This document shows, piece after piece, positions 28,730 to 36,764 of a DNA stretch of 48,188 nt (position 1 is its first letter; every line of letters begins with the position of its first letter). The notes beneath the pieces were generated by a model. The model was given only the letters and a program-made list of their open reading frames with translations, was not told the DNA's origin and did no database searches. The stretch lies in assembly GCA_006218065.1 (NCBI GenBank), contig VBWE01000026.1, forward strand, positions 1-48,188, in the 5' to 3' direction. The DNA comes from Bacteroidota bacterium. Lineage in GTDB: Bacteria > Bacteroidota > Bacteroidia > Palsa-965. Made by a program: the position numbers and the translations under genes.

Positions 28730-30277
28730 AGTCTCTTTTCCCTTCCGGTATTTTTCTTTAACCACATCCCCGAAAGCCCGTCCTTCTATCTTCCCGGTCA
28801 GCCAGCTGATAAAATCGAAATACTCCGTTGTTCTTCGTTCGTGCGGATCGGTAACGAGTTGTTCGAGTACGGTTTTCAGCCCGGCAAACGCTTTTTTGGT
28901 TTCGGCAGGCGTATGCATCTGCGGCATTTTTTTGCGGATGAAATCGATCATGGCCTGCTCGAGGCGGAACAGTTGCTTTTTCCCGGCAAGGTACCGGTAA
29001 GTCGATTTCACAAAGTATTCAAACGAATCTTCATGACCGAGTTCGTAATGGATAATGAGGTTGAACAGGTGTGCGAAAATGCGGATGTCTTCACGCAGTT
29101 CCGATTTTTCGTTCAGTACCTGGTTGAGCCAGTGCAAAGCTTTCCGGTAATTGCCGTTGCCGAAATACGCATACGAAAAGGTGTAGCAGAAACTGATTTC
29201 CGTCGATTTGGGCATATCGTTCCGCAAGGCTTGCACGGCTTCTTCAATTTCGCCGATGAGTTGAACACCGTGACCGAATTCTCCCCGATGTATGTAATAG
29301 TGCAATACCGAAGCGCAGCAACTCATCAGCCGGATGCGGGTCGCCGGGCCGTTGGCAGTATCGTGTAATTTTTCTATGACTTTCCCGAAAGCATAAGCCA
29401 GTTCCCGTTCATGGGCGGTGTATTCGCAGGCTATGATAAAACTGTTCAGCGCCGAAGCATACACATGGGGAAGTATATCCATCTGTTCCGGGTGATTTTC
29501 AAAATGGCGCAGGGTTTTCAGACGGTATTCGTAACAGGCGGGCCAGTCGTTCAGAATCATATAATACATTCCGCAGACGGTGAAGTGATAATATTTTTCA
29601 TGGAACGAAAGTGTATCCGGGTTACGTTTCATGAGCGGCGAACGGAATATTTTTTCGAGCGATTCCCGGTTGTTTTTCTGGTAAAGCACTCCGCCGCTGC
29701 GGAACAGGCGAAGCATCCGGAGCAGCAACACACGGTACGCGACCATCGCCTGCACAGCCGCAGCCGCGGTTTCGCTGTCTTCGAGAATACGATCTACTTC
29801 CAGGTCCGTTTTCTGAACAGTGGCGAATGTTTCGTTCAGCAAACGTTCTTCCCAGTGCAGGATATCGGTCAGCAGGTACATACGCTCGTTATCCGCTGCC
29901 AGTTTCCGCGCTTTCTGCAAAAGCCGCAAACTCTGCCGCAGCAGCCTCCGGTTGAAAAGCAGTTCCGTTTCCTGCAGCATATTCCTGATCCGGCTGTCGA
30001 TGCTTTCGCCGGCATGCAGGTTGCGGAGACTTTCGAGCAATAAATCGTAGAGGTATTTTTTCCTGTTGGAAAATTGTGCCGGTGTAATCTTCGGAATTTT
30101 TTTCAGGATTTTTTTCTCATCGTATTTTTCCTGCGCGTCGATCAGGCGAAAAAGTGTGATGTATGCATTTTGCGATCCACGTTCCTGCGCAGAAGCAAAA
30201 ATCCGGAAATGCCTTTTCTCCGCTTTCGTCATCGTGCGGATCAATTCGAAGAGATCTTCGGAAGGTCGTTTTGGCAT
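28724..30277 (-). CDS. Helical cytoplasmic protein of unknown function
   Basis: The product has 517 residues with no signal peptide or membrane segment. It begins PKRPSEDLFELIRTMTKAEKRHFRIFA and has a strongly charged, alpha-helical composition with repeat-like helical pairs (e.g. SYAYFGNGNYRKALHWLNQVL near residue 370), suggesting a TPR-like superhelix. I do not recognise catalytic motifs. Similar uncharacterised proteins occur in other Bacteroidota, as far as I recall. It converges on murB through the shared inverted repeat and is divergent from the GEVED gene across an AT-rich 150-bp gap. Confidence 0.78.
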   Translation of the reverse strand: MPKRPSEDLFELIRTMTKAEKRHFRIFASAQERGSQNAYITLFRLIDAQEKYDEKKILKKIPKITPAQFSNRKKYLYDLLLESLRNLHAGESIDSRIRNMLQETELLFNRRLLRQSLRLLQKARKLAADNERMYLLTDILHWEERLLNETFATVQKTDLEVDRILEDSETAAAAVQAMVAYRVLLLRMLRLFRSGGVLYQKNNRESLEKIFRSPLMKRNPDTLSFHEKYYHFTVCGMYYMILNDWPACYEYRLKTLRHFENHPEQMDILPHVYASALNSFIIACEYTAHERELAYAFGKVIEKLHDTANGPATRIRLMSCCASVLHYYIHRGEFGHGVQLIGEIEEAVQALRNDMPKSTEISFCYTFSYAYFGNGNYRKALHWLNQVLNEKSELREDIRIFAHLFNLIIHYELGHEDSFEYFVKSTYRYLAGKKQLFRLEQAMIDFIRKKMPQMHTPAETKKAFAGLKTVLEQLVTDPHERRTTEYFDFISWLTGKIEGRAFGDVVKEKYRKGKETV

Positions 30278-30396
30278 TTTGATTAGATAGATATTACAAT
30301 GTTAAATATATAAAAATCAATTGATTATAAAATAATTTATCCATTGAATATATGAGTATTAATGAATATTGTTTTCCCCCGGAGAAGGCAGCGACC

Positions 30397-30404
30397 TAAC
30401 TTTG
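30397..30404 (+). promoter_or_regulatory. -7 box of the GEVED gene
   Basis: TAACTTTG (TAnnTTTG) lies 23 bp upstream of the ATG, downstream of a very AT-rich stretch (30290-30370) shared with the divergent gene. Confidence 0.55.
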
Positions 30405-30427
30405 ATTCTCAGTAAAACCATATAACC

Positions 30428-31285
30428 ATGAGAAAAATCTACACAACGATCACAACAGGTATTTTCGGTATGCTGCTTTGCACAGTCAGTATATCTGCAC
30501 AAACCTGGTGCACGCCAACGACGGCTACTCCGTATAACCAGAATATGCCGGGTATTACTTTTTTCTCGATGAACACGATCAGCCGCACATCAGCCGATCT
30601 GGAGAATTATCCGAACAACAGTTATGTAAACACCGGGCTTTCCACCAACCTCACAGCCGGCAATACATACAACGTTTCTATTTCCTACACCATCGATGCA
30701 TCGATCTGCCCGGACATGAACCTTCGTGTATGGATTGATCTGAACCAGGACGGGCAGCTCGACGATCCGGGCGAAACCTTGCTTTCGGTAAATAACCAGA
30801 CCAGTCTTTCGTATACCGGAACTGTCACTATTCCTTCAAGCGCAATGACAGGTACAACGCGGATGCGTGTAACAGCCAAGATGACCAGCAACGGCGGACA
30901 TACTTCGCCCACGCCATGCGACATCCCGGTTGATCCTTTTGGTTATCACGGCGAGTTCGAAGATTACACGGTTGTCATTGCTGCACCCACTGCCGTCGCT
31001 TCGATTGTTGCACCGGTGGTTTCACTCCAGGCCACACCGAATCCATCAACGCCGGAAAGCGCCGGGATTTCGTATTCGCTGAACGAAGAGCGGACTGTTA
31101 CACTCGAAATTTACAATACTGCCGGGCAAATCGTCGCTGTACCGGTGAACAACGAACAAAAAACCAGCGGCAATCATACTGTTTCGCTTGCAAGCACGGA
31201 AATTCAACTGGCAGCCGGGATATACTTTGCGCGGATTACCGCAGGAGATTTCCGGCAGACTGCCAAACTGGTTATCCGTAATTAA
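30428..31285 (+). CDS. Secreted GEVED-domain protein with T9SS type A sorting domain
   Basis: The product has 285 residues, with a signal peptide ending SISAQ. The central domain has NLRVWIDLNQDGQLDDPGE and GYHGEFEDYTV, the hallmark of the GEVED domain found in secreted Bacteroidota proteins. The last ~75 residues (SLQATPNPSTPESAGISYSL to AKLVIRN) are a Por-secretion C-terminal sorting domain (PNP motif, LEIYNTAGQ, GIYFARI). It should be exported by the T9SS. There is no catalytic domain, so it is a small surface or secreted protein of unknown role. A strong terminator follows. Confidence 0.88.
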   Translation: MRKIYTTITTGIFGMLLCTVSISAQTWCTPTTATPYNQNMPGITFFSMNTISRTSADLENYPNNSYVNTGLSTNLTAGNTYNVSISYTIDASICPDMNLRVWIDLNQDGQLDDPGETLLSVNNQTSLSYTGTVTIPSSAMTGTTRMRVTAKMTSNGGHTSPTPCDIPVDPFGYHGEFEDYTVVIAAPTAVASIVAPVVSLQATPNPSTPESAGISYSLNEERTVTLEIYNTAGQIVAVPVNNEQKTSGNHTVSLASTEIQLAAGIYFARITAGDFRQTAKLVIRN

Positions 31286-31305
31286 CGGGTACCGCACATG
31301 AGTGG

Positions 31306-31343
31306 CACAGCGCGGTTTGGGAGAACCGCGCTGTGTTTTTTTT
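31306..31343 (+). terminator. Intrinsic terminator of the GEVED gene
   Basis: A perfect 12-bp stem (CACAGCGCGGTT at 31306-31317 with 31324-31335) and a T tract to 31343. It ends 14 bp before the next start codon, so the next gene must have a promoter inside or just after the T tract. Confidence 0.92.
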
Positions 31344-31357
31344 GTATCTTCATTAAA

Positions 31358-31705
31358 ATGAAAAAACGTTTTATTCCATCGGTTTTCCTGTTCGGCCTGG
31401 CAGCCGGGTGCACGGCGGATAAAGCGTTTGCGCCAATGACCTGCGAAAATCAGCACGTCACTTATTCGCAAACCATCTTACCGATCATTAACGCGAGATG
31501 CGCCATGCCCGGATGCCACGGGGCGGGATCGGCCACAGGAGATTTCACGGCTTATGCGGGTGTAAAAGCGAAAGTGGACAACGGTTCTTTCCGGCTCCGG
31601 GTAATTGATCTGCGCGTGATGCCGCCGCTTACCCAGGCTCCGCTGAGCGATGAGGATATTTTCCGGATCACCTGCTGGCTCGATGCGGGCGCACCGGATA
31701 ACTAA
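31358..31705 (+). CDS. Small lipoprotein with a CX4CH haem-type motif
   Basis: The product has 115 residues. I chose the ATG at 31358 because it begins a lipoprotein signal peptide (MKKRFIPSVFLFGLAAGC, lipobox LAAGC with Cys18), while an in-frame ATG at 31298 would place the terminator hairpin inside the gene. The mature part has one CAMPGCH motif at 48-54, a CX4CH spacing seen in cytochrome-like lipoproteins of Bacteroidota instead of the standard CXXCH. A later Met in VMPPL could be the distal ligand, and DIFRITCWLDAGAPDN closes the fold as in short cytochrome c domains. It probably carries electrons at the cell envelope. No redox partner gene is adjacent. Confidence 0.75.
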   Translation: MKKRFIPSVFLFGLAAGCTADKAFAPMTCENQHVTYSQTILPIINARCAMPGCHGAGSATGDFTAYAGVKAKVDNGSFRLRVIDLRVMPPLTQAPLSDEDIFRITCWLDAGAPDN

Positions 31706-31721
31706 AAGCAGGTCGACGGTT

Positions 31722-32993
31722 TTAACGAATAATAAACCCAACTTTTTTCAGATCATCCCAGAATCCCGGGTATGATTTTTTCACCACGCCGGGATCATTG
31801 ATCGTCACTTCTCCGAATTTTATTGCCAGCGGCGCCAGCGACATGGCCATGCGGTGATCTTCGTACGTATCAAAAACAAGCGGCGATTGTACGGCTCCGC
31901 CGAAAGTCACCGCCTCCATCAGTCCCGGCCCCGGTTCGGTAAGCGTTGCGCCGATTTTCGAAAGCTCTTTGATGAGTGCCGTTACGCGATCGGTCTCTTT
32001 TATCTTGAGCGTATGTACTCCTTTGAAAAGTGACGGCACTTTAAGCGCTGCAGAAACTACGGCAACCGACTGCACAATGTCCGGCGTATCTGAAAAATCG
32101 AAACCGAAAAGTTCGGAAGGCACGCGCGGCGCTTTGGCCAGATGCACACCGATACCGTTTTCATCAAACGTGCTGTTCACACCGAAGAACGTAAAAAGAT
32201 GCGCGAGGATCGAATCGCCCTGCAAACTCTCTCGTTGCAATCCTTCGATACGAAAATCAACCTCATCCGCGAGGGCGGCAATGGTGTACCAGTATGATGC
32301 AGCGCTCCAGTCCGGTTCAACCGAAATGGTGATGATATCTTCCGCGCTCGGCAGGTAAGGCTGCTGGCTCACGGAGATCGACGTATCGTCATCCTGCCAC
32401 ATGGCATACACCCCGAGCTTTTCCATGATCCGGATGGTCATGTTGATATACGGGCGCGAGGTGATCTCTCCCTTGAAGCGCATCACCAGCCCGTTGTGCA
32501 GCAGCGGCGCGATCATGAGCAAGGCGGAAATGAACTGGCTGCTTACGTTTCCTTCCAGTTCGATTTCACCTCCGCGCAAAGCAGCGCCTTCGATCTTCAG
32601 CGGGGGAAAACCTTCTTCTTCGATGTAATCGATTTTTGCACCGATCCCGCGCAAGGCATCGACGAGAATACTGATCGGTCTTTTCTTCATCCGCTCGGTC
32701 CCGGTCAGCACGCGCGTTCCGGCCAGCGTTGAAAAATACGCAGTGAGAAAACGCATCGTTGTACCTGCTGCACCGGTATCGAAAACATAATCTTCTTCGT
32801 GCGGGCGGGAAACTTTTTCGAGCAGCGCTTTCAGCGTAACGGTATCTTCCGCATCGGCAAGATTCTCGATGTAAAAAGGTTCTTCGGATAAAGCCTGCAT
32901 GATGAGCAGGCGGTTGCTTTCACTTTTGGAGGCGGGAAGCGTGATGCTGCCTTTGAGCGTTTTGCCTGGATTTGAAACAATGTAACGCTTCAT
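31722..32993 (-). CDS. aroA: 3-phosphoshikimate 1-carboxyvinyltransferase (EPSP synthase)
   Basis: Sixth step of the shikimate pathway: joins phosphoenolpyruvate to shikimate-3-phosphate, cytoplasmic. The 423 residues match the family. Motifs: LPASKSESNRLL near residue 18 (Lys and Arg of the active site; the usual GSKS is ASKS here), GAAGTTMRFLTAYF with the catalytic Arg, TGTERMKKRPI, SSQFISALLM, and the C-terminal KETDR and DTYEDHRMAM. The gene lies 5 bp downstream of aroB on the same strand, so the two are an operon. The downstream end converges on the small cytochrome-like gene with only 16 bp between stops. Confidence 0.96.
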   Translation of the reverse strand: MKRYIVSNPGKTLKGSITLPASKSESNRLLIMQALSEEPFYIENLADAEDTVTLKALLEKVSRPHEEDYVFDTGAAGTTMRFLTAYFSTLAGTRVLTGTERMKKRPISILVDALRGIGAKIDYIEEEGFPPLKIEGAALRGGEIELEGNVSSQFISALLMIAPLLHNGLVMRFKGEITSRPYINMTIRIMEKLGVYAMWQDDDTSISVSQQPYLPSAEDIITISVEPDWSAASYWYTIAALADEVDFRIEGLQRESLQGDSILAHLFTFFGVNSTFDENGIGVHLAKAPRVPSELFGFDFSDTPDIVQSVAVVSAALKVPSLFKGVHTLKIKETDRVTALIKELSKIGATLTEPGPGLMEAVTFGGAVQSPLVFDTYEDHRMAMSLAPLAIKFGEVTINDPGVVKKSYPGFWDDLKKVGFIIR

Positions 32994-32998
32994 GGCCG

Positions 32999-34099
32999 TC
33001 AGTGGGTTACGTTTAAAGCAGCTTTTTCACGGTAAAAATCCAGCGATTCGAGTATGAGTTCGGTAGTGCATTTTTTATTGACCACCGCTATCCCGATATC
33101 ATCGAGCAAGGTAAAGTTAATACCTTCACCCGTATTTTTTTTATCATGTTTCATCAGCTCGATCAGGCGGTGATCAGCCACGGGCTCCAGCCTGATTGTT
33201 CCGTACTTGTCGAAAAGTATGCTGGTGATCTGATCCACTTTTTCCGCGCTGAGTTTTGCGCAGCGATGCGAAAGATACACTTCGCAGATCATGCCCACGA
33301 CGATGGCTTCGCCGTGCAGCAGGGTGACGGATGCCTGTTCCAGGAAAAAAGTTTCCACGGCATGTCCCACGGTATGCCCGAAGTTGAGCGATTTCCGGAT
33401 ACCGCCTTCGGCAGGGTCACGATTTACGATGTCGTTTTTAATTTCAACCGAGCGGGAGATGATCGTATCCCAGGACGAAATATCGGCTACGTTCAGCCGG
33501 CAAAGTTCCGACCAGTATTTCGCGTCGGCTATCAGGCCGTGTTTAAGCGCTTCGGCGAAGCCCGACATCATTTCGCGCCGCCCGAGCGTTTGCAGGAAAG
33601 GAGGATAGATGCAGATCGCGCGCGGTTCCGCAAAAACGCCGATTTCGTTTTTCAGCCCGTCGAGGTCCACACCGGTTTTTCCGCCGATGGATGCGTCGAC
33701 TTGCGCAAGCAGCGTAGTAGGCACGTTCACAAAAGCGATCCCGCGCTTGAACGTGGAAGCCACGAATCCGCCGAGGTCGGTAATTACACCGCCGCCCAGG
33801 TTCACCAGCAGCGACTGCCGGTCGGCGCCCAGTTCACTGAGCACACGCCAGACCTGGATGCAGGTTTCGATGGTTTTGTTTTGCTCCCCGCTTTCCAGTT
33901 CGATGATTTCCGCGCCGGTAAGCCGGGGAACCATGGTGATGAGCCGCGGCAGGCAATGCTGCGAGGAATTTTCGTCTGCCAGGATGAACATGCTGCTGAA
34001 TGAATTCCTGCGCAGGAATTCGTTGAGGGAATCCGGCGCGGTTTCACCCATGAAAACATGATCGTTTCCTTTACCGATGGGATGCTGAGCGCCGGTCAT
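32999..34099 (-). CDS. aroB: 3-dehydroquinate synthase
   Basis: Second step of the shikimate pathway (DAHP to 3-dehydroquinate), an NAD and Zn-dependent cytoplasmic enzyme. I place the start at 34099 (MTGAQHPIGKG), giving 366 residues, the usual family length. An upstream in-frame ATG at 34228 would add 43 residues translated from the palindromic repeat and is not credible. Motifs: NLGGGVITDLGGFVAS (NAD binding), VPTTLLAQVDASIGGKTGVD, the metal ligands Glu in GFAEALKHG, His in NFGHTVGHA and His in LLHGEA. It is the first gene of the aroB-aroA operon. Confidence 0.96.
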   Translation of the reverse strand: MTGAQHPIGKGNDHVFMGETAPDSLNEFLRRNSFSSMFILADENSSQHCLPRLITMVPRLTGAEIIELESGEQNKTIETCIQVWRVLSELGADRQSLLVNLGGGVITDLGGFVASTFKRGIAFVNVPTTLLAQVDASIGGKTGVDLDGLKNEIGVFAEPRAICIYPPFLQTLGRREMMSGFAEALKHGLIADAKYWSELCRLNVADISSWDTIISRSVEIKNDIVNRDPAEGGIRKSLNFGHTVGHAVETFFLEQASVTLLHGEAIVVGMICEVYLSHRCAKLSAEKVDQITSILFDKYGTIRLEPVADHRLIELMKHDKKNTGEGINFTLLDDIGIAVVNKKCTTELILESLDFYREKAALNVTH

Positions 34100-34149
34100 A
34101 TGGACAAAGAAACAAAAACGGGGGCTTGTTTCAAAATCGGTAGTCCGTT

Positions 34150-34392
34150 GACTCACCCCCCGGCCCCCTCTCTCCGGGTGAGTTTCGTTGGTTTTCCAAA
34201 ATACTGTCTTTGCATCACTCACCCGCAAAGAGGGGGAGCCACAACTTGAGTTACCGGAACTACTTTAACACTTGCGTCAAAGACGCAAGTGTTAAAGTAT
34301 TACGACACCCCCTCTTTGCGACGTTGTCGCAAATTCGACTTTTGTTTATGCAAAACTTACAACGTCGGAGAGAGGGGGCCGGGGGGTGAGTC
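34150..34392. repeat. 243-bp triple-nested perfect palindrome (MITE-like)
   Basis: Three perfect inverted repeats are nested: outer arms 27 bp (34150-34176 with 34366-34392, G/C-rich, beginning GACTCACCCCC), middle arms 13 bp (CGCAAAGAGGGGG at 34224-34236 with 34308-34320), and inner arms 18 bp (34261-34278 with 34282-34299) with a 3-base AAA loop. The element fills most of the 338-bp gap between the divergent aroB and proline dehydrogenase genes. It holds no gene. No obvious target-site duplication flanks it. Confidence 0.92.
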
Positions 34393-34410
34393 CCGAACCA
34401 CTATTCCGCT

Positions 34411-34418
34411 TAACTTTG
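34411..34418 (+). promoter_or_regulatory. -7 box of proline dehydrogenase gene
   Basis: TAACTTTG (TAnnTTTG) lies 19 bp upstream of the ATG and 18 bp beyond the palindromic element. The -33 position would fall close to the end of the element. Confidence 0.5.
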
Positions 34419-34437
34419 CCCGGATTTCAGCATAGCT

Positions 34438-35604
34438 ATGGTTTCATTCGACAATACGGAAGTAGCGTTCTCCGGTAAATCCGACAAGGATCTCAAGCGT
34501 TCATACTGGCTGTTCCGGCTCATCGGCAATCCCATGCTGGTCAATGTGGGTTCGGGCATGACGAAGTTTGCGCTCGCTATTCATTTCCCGATCAAGGGCA
34601 TGATCAAAGCCACTATTTTCAAACAGTTCGTGGGCGGCGAAACGATCGAAGAATGCGGGAAAACCGTGGAAGCCCTCGGCAAGTTCGGCATCGGAACCAT
34701 CCTCGATTATTCCGTGGAAGGCAAGGAATCGGAAAACGATTTCGAACACTGCAAAGCGGAAACGATCGCCACGATCAACCGGGCCGCGAACGACGTGCAT
34801 ATCCCGTTCTGCGTTTTTAAAGTCACCGGGCTTGCGCGTTTTGCGCTGCTCGAAAAACTTTCGGCTGGTGCTGCGCTGACAGCGGAAGAGCAGCAGGAAT
34901 GGCAGCGCGTGGAAAACCGCGTGGATGAAATCAGCAAAACCGCGCACGATCGCAACAAACCGCTGTTCATCGACGCGGAAGAAAGCTGGATCCAGCAGGC
35001 TATCGATAACCTGGCCGATGCGATGATGGCGAAGTACAACGCTCCGCGTGCGATCGTGTACAATACGTTCCAGCTTTACCGGAAAGACCGGCTGGATTTC
35101 CTGGAGAAGTCATTCGAAAAAGCGCAGCAGGGCAATTACCATCTCGGCGCGAAATTAGTCCGCGGCGCCTACATGGAAAAAGAACGCAAACGCGCGGCCG
35201 ACATGAATTATCCTTCGCCCATCCAGGATACGAAAGCCGATACCGACCGGGACTACGATCTCGCGATCCGTTTCTGCGTGGGGCATAACGACCGCATTGC
35301 GCTTTGCGCGGGAACGCATAATGAAGCGAGTTCCCGGCTGCTCGTGCAACTGATGCAGGAAAAAAATGTGAGCGCGGGAAATCCGTATATCTACTTTTCG
35401 CAACTGCTCGGCATGAGCGATCATATCAGTTTCAATTTATCGAATGCCGGTTATAATGTGGCGAAATACGTGCCCTACGGCCCGGTGAAAGAAGTGCTTC
35501 CCTACCTCATCCGGCGTGCGCAGGAAAACACGTCGGTGAAAGGACAGACCGGGCGGGAACTGAGCCTGATCATCAAAGAGAAAGAACGCCGCAGGAAAAA
35601 ATGA
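34438..35604 (+). CDS. Proline dehydrogenase
   Basis: FAD enzyme that oxidises proline to pyrroline-5-carboxylate, the first step of proline catabolism. The product has 388 residues and is monofunctional; the P5C dehydrogenase half of PutA is absent and must be encoded elsewhere. Motifs: AKLVRGAYMEKER (KLVRGAY at 239-245, FAD/substrate site), YFSQLLGMSDHISF around 319-332, and YLIRRAQENTSV with the Arg359-Arg360 pair that binds the proline carboxylate. No signal peptide; peripheral to the membrane in known homologues. The start follows directly after a -7 box. Preceded by the palindromic repeat element. Confidence 0.93.
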   Translation: MVSFDNTEVAFSGKSDKDLKRSYWLFRLIGNPMLVNVGSGMTKFALAIHFPIKGMIKATIFKQFVGGETIEECGKTVEALGKFGIGTILDYSVEGKESENDFEHCKAETIATINRAANDVHIPFCVFKVTGLARFALLEKLSAGAALTAEEQQEWQRVENRVDEISKTAHDRNKPLFIDAEESWIQQAIDNLADAMMAKYNAPRAIVYNTFQLYRKDRLDFLEKSFEKAQQGNYHLGAKLVRGAYMEKERKRAADMNYPSPIQDTKADTDRDYDLAIRFCVGHNDRIALCAGTHNEASSRLLVQLMQEKNVSAGNPYIYFSQLLGMSDHISFNLSNAGYNVAKYVPYGPVKEVLPYLIRRAQENTSVKGQTGRELSLIIKEKERRRKK

Positions 35605-35721
35605 GTTGTTCATTCCTGCCTCTACCCTCTCCCGTTTTTTCGAATCTCACAAATGACCTGCCCGGGTTGGTCCGACCTCCGTTATCTTATTATCTTGCGT
35701 GCTGCAACACCGTATAGTTTC

Positions 35722-36764
35722 ATGCAGGAGGAAAATAACGACAAACAAAAACGAATAACTGAACGACTCGCTCTTTCCGTTCGCGCACTTACAGGCGTGA
35801 TCGCAGTCCTGCTCGGCGTGATCGTTTTTCTTTCCTACCTCGTTGTTTACGGATGGCCTGAAACGGAAAAAATAATCGTACAAAACAATAGCGCTCCCGG
35901 TGAAACGAATACCATTCCCCTGATACTGCGGGCTGGCCTGCGGGAGACAGCGGGGAACTGCTCCGTTACGGGCGTGATCTTATCGCGAACACTTCGTATT
36001 ACCTGGGACCGCACGGAAAAGTATCCGCAAGCAGCAACGGCATGAATTGCCAGAATTGTCACCTCGATGCCGGCACGCGGCCGTTCGGAAATAATTATGG
36101 CGCAGTTTCTTCAACCTATCCGAAATTCCGTGGGCGTTCAGCAAGTATGGAATCCATCCCGAAACGGGTAAGCGATTGTTTCGAACGCAGCCTGAACGGA
36201 AAATCGCCCGATCCGGCCAGCCGCGAAATGCAGGCGATCATCGCATACATCAACTGGCTCGGATCGAATGTAAAAAAAACGGAAAAGCCCCTCGGCTTCG
36301 GTATTATTGATCTTCCTTTCCTGTCGCGTGCTGCGGATACTGTGAAAGGGAAACTGGTTTACGATACGCATTGCAGTTCTTGTCACCAGCCCGGCGGACA
36401 GGGCGTCATGAATGTGGCAGGAACAGGATATACTTATCCGCCGCTTTGGGGAGAACACAGTTATAATATCGGTGCGGGACTTTTCCGTTTGTCGCGCTTT
36501 GCCGGTTACGTGAAATACAATATGCCGCAGGGCGTAACTTACGTAACGCCGAAACTTACGGATGAGGAAGCCTGGGATGTCGCGGCGTATGTCAACTCGC
36601 GGCAGCGCCCGTTTAAGGATCTGTCGGGCGACTGGCCCGATATTTCTGCCAAACCCGCGGATCATCCGTTCGGGCCTTTTACGGATTCATTTTCAGAACA
36701 GCAGCATAAGTTCGGACCATTCGATATCATTGCGGACGCGCAAAAAAAAGGCGGTAAGAAATGA
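35722..36764 (+). pseudogene. TsdA-like dihaem cytochrome c, broken by a one-base frameshift
   Basis: Two overlapping frames together make one protein. The first (from ATG 35722) gives a membrane anchor (about residues 24-45, VIAVLLGVIVFLSYLVV) and a linker ending NTIP. The second, entered near 35920, continues PDTAGWPAGDSGELLRYGRDLIANTSYYLGPHGKVSASSNGMNCQNCHLDAG, the expected sequence just before the first haem. Adding one C to the CCCC run at 35917-35920 restores the frame exactly (IPPDT). The rest has two haem sites (CQNCH near 36050 and CSSCH near 36373) and RVSDCFERS, whose Cys sits about where TsdA places its haem-ligating cysteine. TsdA enzymes interconvert thiosulfate and tetrathionate in the periplasm. 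Real inactivation, phase variation and a sequencing error are all possible. The second part alone could start at ATG 36042, but would lack an export signal. Confidence 0.8.

Noticed and set aside
34100-34228. Upstream in-frame start of aroB at 34228
   Set aside because: It would translate the palindromic repeat into 43 extra residues not found in the enzyme family.
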